From: Chitinophagaceae bacterium
Lineage (GTDB): Bacteria > Bacteroidota > Bacteroidia > Chitinophagales > Chitinophagaceae
Assembly: GCA_947371755.1 (NCBI GenBank)
Contig: CANBQT010000001.1
Span: 1-64,000, forward strand
Direction of reading: 5' to 3'
Length of the DNA: 64,000 nucleotides
The notes below the pieces were generated by a model. The model saw only the letters and a list, made by a program, of their open reading frames with translations, had not been told where the DNA came from and ran no database searches. Below are positions 62,535 to 64,000 of this stretch, piece by piece; within the stretch, counting starts at the first letter, position 1, and every line of letters begins with the position of its first letter. The translations under genes and the position numbers were made by a program.

Positions 62535-64000
62535 TTATTTATCCAAGTTAAAATGAATTCCAACAAAATAGTTCCTTTTATCAGCAGGATTATAATATCT
62601 TTTTCCTGCAGCATTAATGTCGTTTCCCAAACTATAATTTTGGTCCAACATATTATCTATACCTGCAAAAACCTGTGTTTGCCATTTTTTAATTTGAAAG
62701 GGATAATCAATTTTTAATTGAAGCAATTGATATGGATTTGCAAAGGCGTCGTTAGCATCTGTTAAAGGAATACGCGACACACAATTCAATGAAGTATGCC
62801 ATTGAAGTTTATTCAGAATCTGAAAGTCAACCCCTGTTACAACAATATTTCTCGGCACACCTGTGATCATTTTACCGGCATAGCTGGTATTGCCCTGCTG
62901 ATAATCCAGGAAATGATAGGGTTGAAAACTTTGAGACCCCCAAATAGACATATTAGATAGAAATCCACGGTGGTTTTTAACTACAACAGCTTTAACTGCA
63001 AGTTCAATACCTTGCTGTATAGTAGAACCAGCATTAATAAAATATTCCGCACCTGAGATATTGTTTCTTCTGACTATTGCATCTTTGAGTTGAAAATGGT
63101 AGTAGGCAAAATCAAACTGTAAGATGTGATGAAATAAAAATCCTTTTAGTCCAACTTCCAGGTTCCATCCTTTCTCGGGGGCTAACTCGCCATAATAATT
63201 TCCATCGGAAGGACGGACCTCAGCTAAAGAGGCAGGAGAAAAACCATACGCCATCAATGCATAGGCAGCTATATCATAATTAACATCATACAAGACCGAA
63301 ACACGGGGTGCGGGAACCAAATGAGTGGTCTTGTTTTGAACCCGGGATAAAGGGTCTGAAACACGTTGATATTGATACTGTTGTTGATTTAAGCTCATTC
63401 CGGCACTAATGTGCAGCTTATTCCAATAAGTGCGTTGAATTTGAGTATAGATACTCCACTGATTGGCATACACCTGATCGTTGAATTGTAACGTATCAGG
63501 GATCCCTTTTCTATTACCAAAATCAGTTATGATAGAATGATTATAGAGCCATTCAAAACCAGAGACCCATTGTAAATTATTCTTGGGTGAATGAACTATT
63601 AATCTAGACCCAAAACTTGCATTGGTTTCATTGCGAAATTCATAATTAGTAATAAACGGATTTTCGAAATTGGTGTTATTTATGGAGATATAAGAATTCA
63701 AATCAATATTTGATGACAATTTCCATTGATCTTTCAAACCACCAAAAATAGTCTTATTAGAGATAGCCGTTTTCTGCTGAATGGCGCCTGGTAAAGTAGC
63801 TGTTGGCTGCCTGGAAAGACGAGGATTGGAAAGCATTTGAGCCTGTGTAATCCCCCCAGGAGTTTGGTAATACAAATCGGTTAGCCAACCTAAAAAATCA
63901 ATTTGATGACGCGTTAGATTCATAGAAGCCTGGTACATAATATTAAATCTTCGCATTGATGATTGGTCCCGATACCCCTCTGAATACAAATAAGATTGAT
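62535..64000 (-). CDS. TonB-dependent receptor, C-terminal part (5' end beyond window)
   Basis: Open to the window end on the minus strand; the last complete frame reads through position 64000 without a start, so only about 488 C-terminal residues are seen. They form a beta-barrel: SVLYDVNYDIAAYALMAYGF, ELAPEKGWNLEVGLKGFL, FDFAYYHFQLKDAIV, NAGSTIQQGIELAVKA and a final DKRNYFVGIHFNLDK. This fits the TonB-dependent receptor barrel, such as siderophore or vitamin receptors; plug and substrate lie outside the window. An apparent start near 63989 is a TTG inside the gene. Confidence 0.85.
   Translation of the reverse strand, partial: QSYLYSEGYRDQSSMRRFNIMYQASMNLTRHQIDFLGWLTDLYYQTPGGITQAQMLSNPRLSRQPTATLPGAIQQKTAISNKTIFGGLKDQWKLSSNIDLNSYISINNTNFENPFITNYEFRNETNASFGSRLIVHSPKNNLQWVSGFEWLYNHSIITDFGNRKGIPDTLQFNDQVYANQWSIYTQIQRTYWNKLHISAGMSLNQQQYQYQRVSDPLSRVQNKTTHLVPAPRVSVLYDVNYDIAAYALMAYGFSPASLAEVRPSDGNYYGELAPEKGWNLEVGLKGFLFHHILQFDFAYYHFQLKDAIVRRNNISGAEYFINAGSTIQQGIELAVKAVVVKNHRGFLSNMSIWGSQSFQPYHFLDYQQGNTSYAGKMITGVPRNIVVTGVDFQILNKLQWHTSLNCVSRIPLTDANDAFANPYQLLQLKIDYPFQIKKWQTQVFAGIDNMLDQNYSLGNDINAAGKRYYNPADKRNYFVGIHFNLDK

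Noticed and set aside
1-64000. tRNA, rRNA or CRISPR array
   Set aside because: Reading both strands by eye, I saw no TpsiC-type motif in a cloverleaf context, no rRNA sequence and no regularly spaced repeats.

Overview
The window looks like chromosomal DNA of a member of the Bacteroidota, most likely a Chitinophagaceae-like bacterium (genus not determined). Supporting signs are the low G+C; few Shine-Dalgarno sequences; several TAnnTTTG-type promoter boxes; a secreted protein ending in the gliding-motility/type IX secretion sorting domain; an OmpA with thrombospondin type-3 repeats; SusC-like TonB-dependent receptors; and a GH109-type oxidoreductase. I found no tRNA or rRNA gene, CRISPR array, transposase or integrase.

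Layout. 190-1050: an alpha/beta hydrolase. 1162-6135: a divergent redox cluster in which three proteins each carry a Rieske [2Fe-2S] domain fused to something different (glutamate-synthase-type FMN domain; ferric-reductase-like membrane domain plus a Cys-rich tail; flavodoxin-like reductase), with two tiny membrane proteins in the plus-strand operon. This block is visibly richer in G+C and in CTG Leu codons than its surroundings and is the best candidate for an undescribed system. 6706-14542: a loose accessory stretch of lipoproteins and exported proteins (LpoB/CsgG-like, NHL propeller, FG-GAP propeller, phosphatase-superfamily enzyme, sialidase-like propeller, DUF6370-like, cupin), with a pterin dehydratase. 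14636-17269: an outer-membrane beta-barrel receptor.

17597-22805 encodes a GltD-like flavoprotein with extra ferredoxin clusters, overlapping pyruvate:ferredoxin oxidoreductase (nifJ). 22859-25264 (GH109-type enzyme plus sugar kinase) and 27145-29381 (BadF-type kinase, MurQ, unknown protein) look like amino-sugar and peptidoglycan-sugar salvage, separated by a CtpA-type protease. A 51-aa basic protein and a 27-nt inverted repeat precede hutU. Then come a TPR protein, etfBA, a STAS-like protein, a DsrE-like protein, an atypical SDR, a cupin, a DUF151 nuclease and ispE.

37838-48310 is a nitrogen-assimilation block: gltB, gltD, amt, porin, amt. The leader in front of the porin folds into two hairpins that show the same CTGACC hexaloop, a candidate regulatory RNA. 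No PII gene lies in the block. 48736-48867 is a small single-span membrane protein with its own terminator. The rest is housekeeping and envelope: plsC-like acyltransferase, priA, murB, OmpA, RlpA, a T9SS-type secreted protein, an unknown membrane protein, cdd, lepB, a CarH-like MerR regulator, an NtrC-like regulator lacking its DNA-binding domain, and a TonB-dependent receptor cut by the window end.

All calls come from reading the sequence by eye. Family names rest on recognised motifs, not on database searches.
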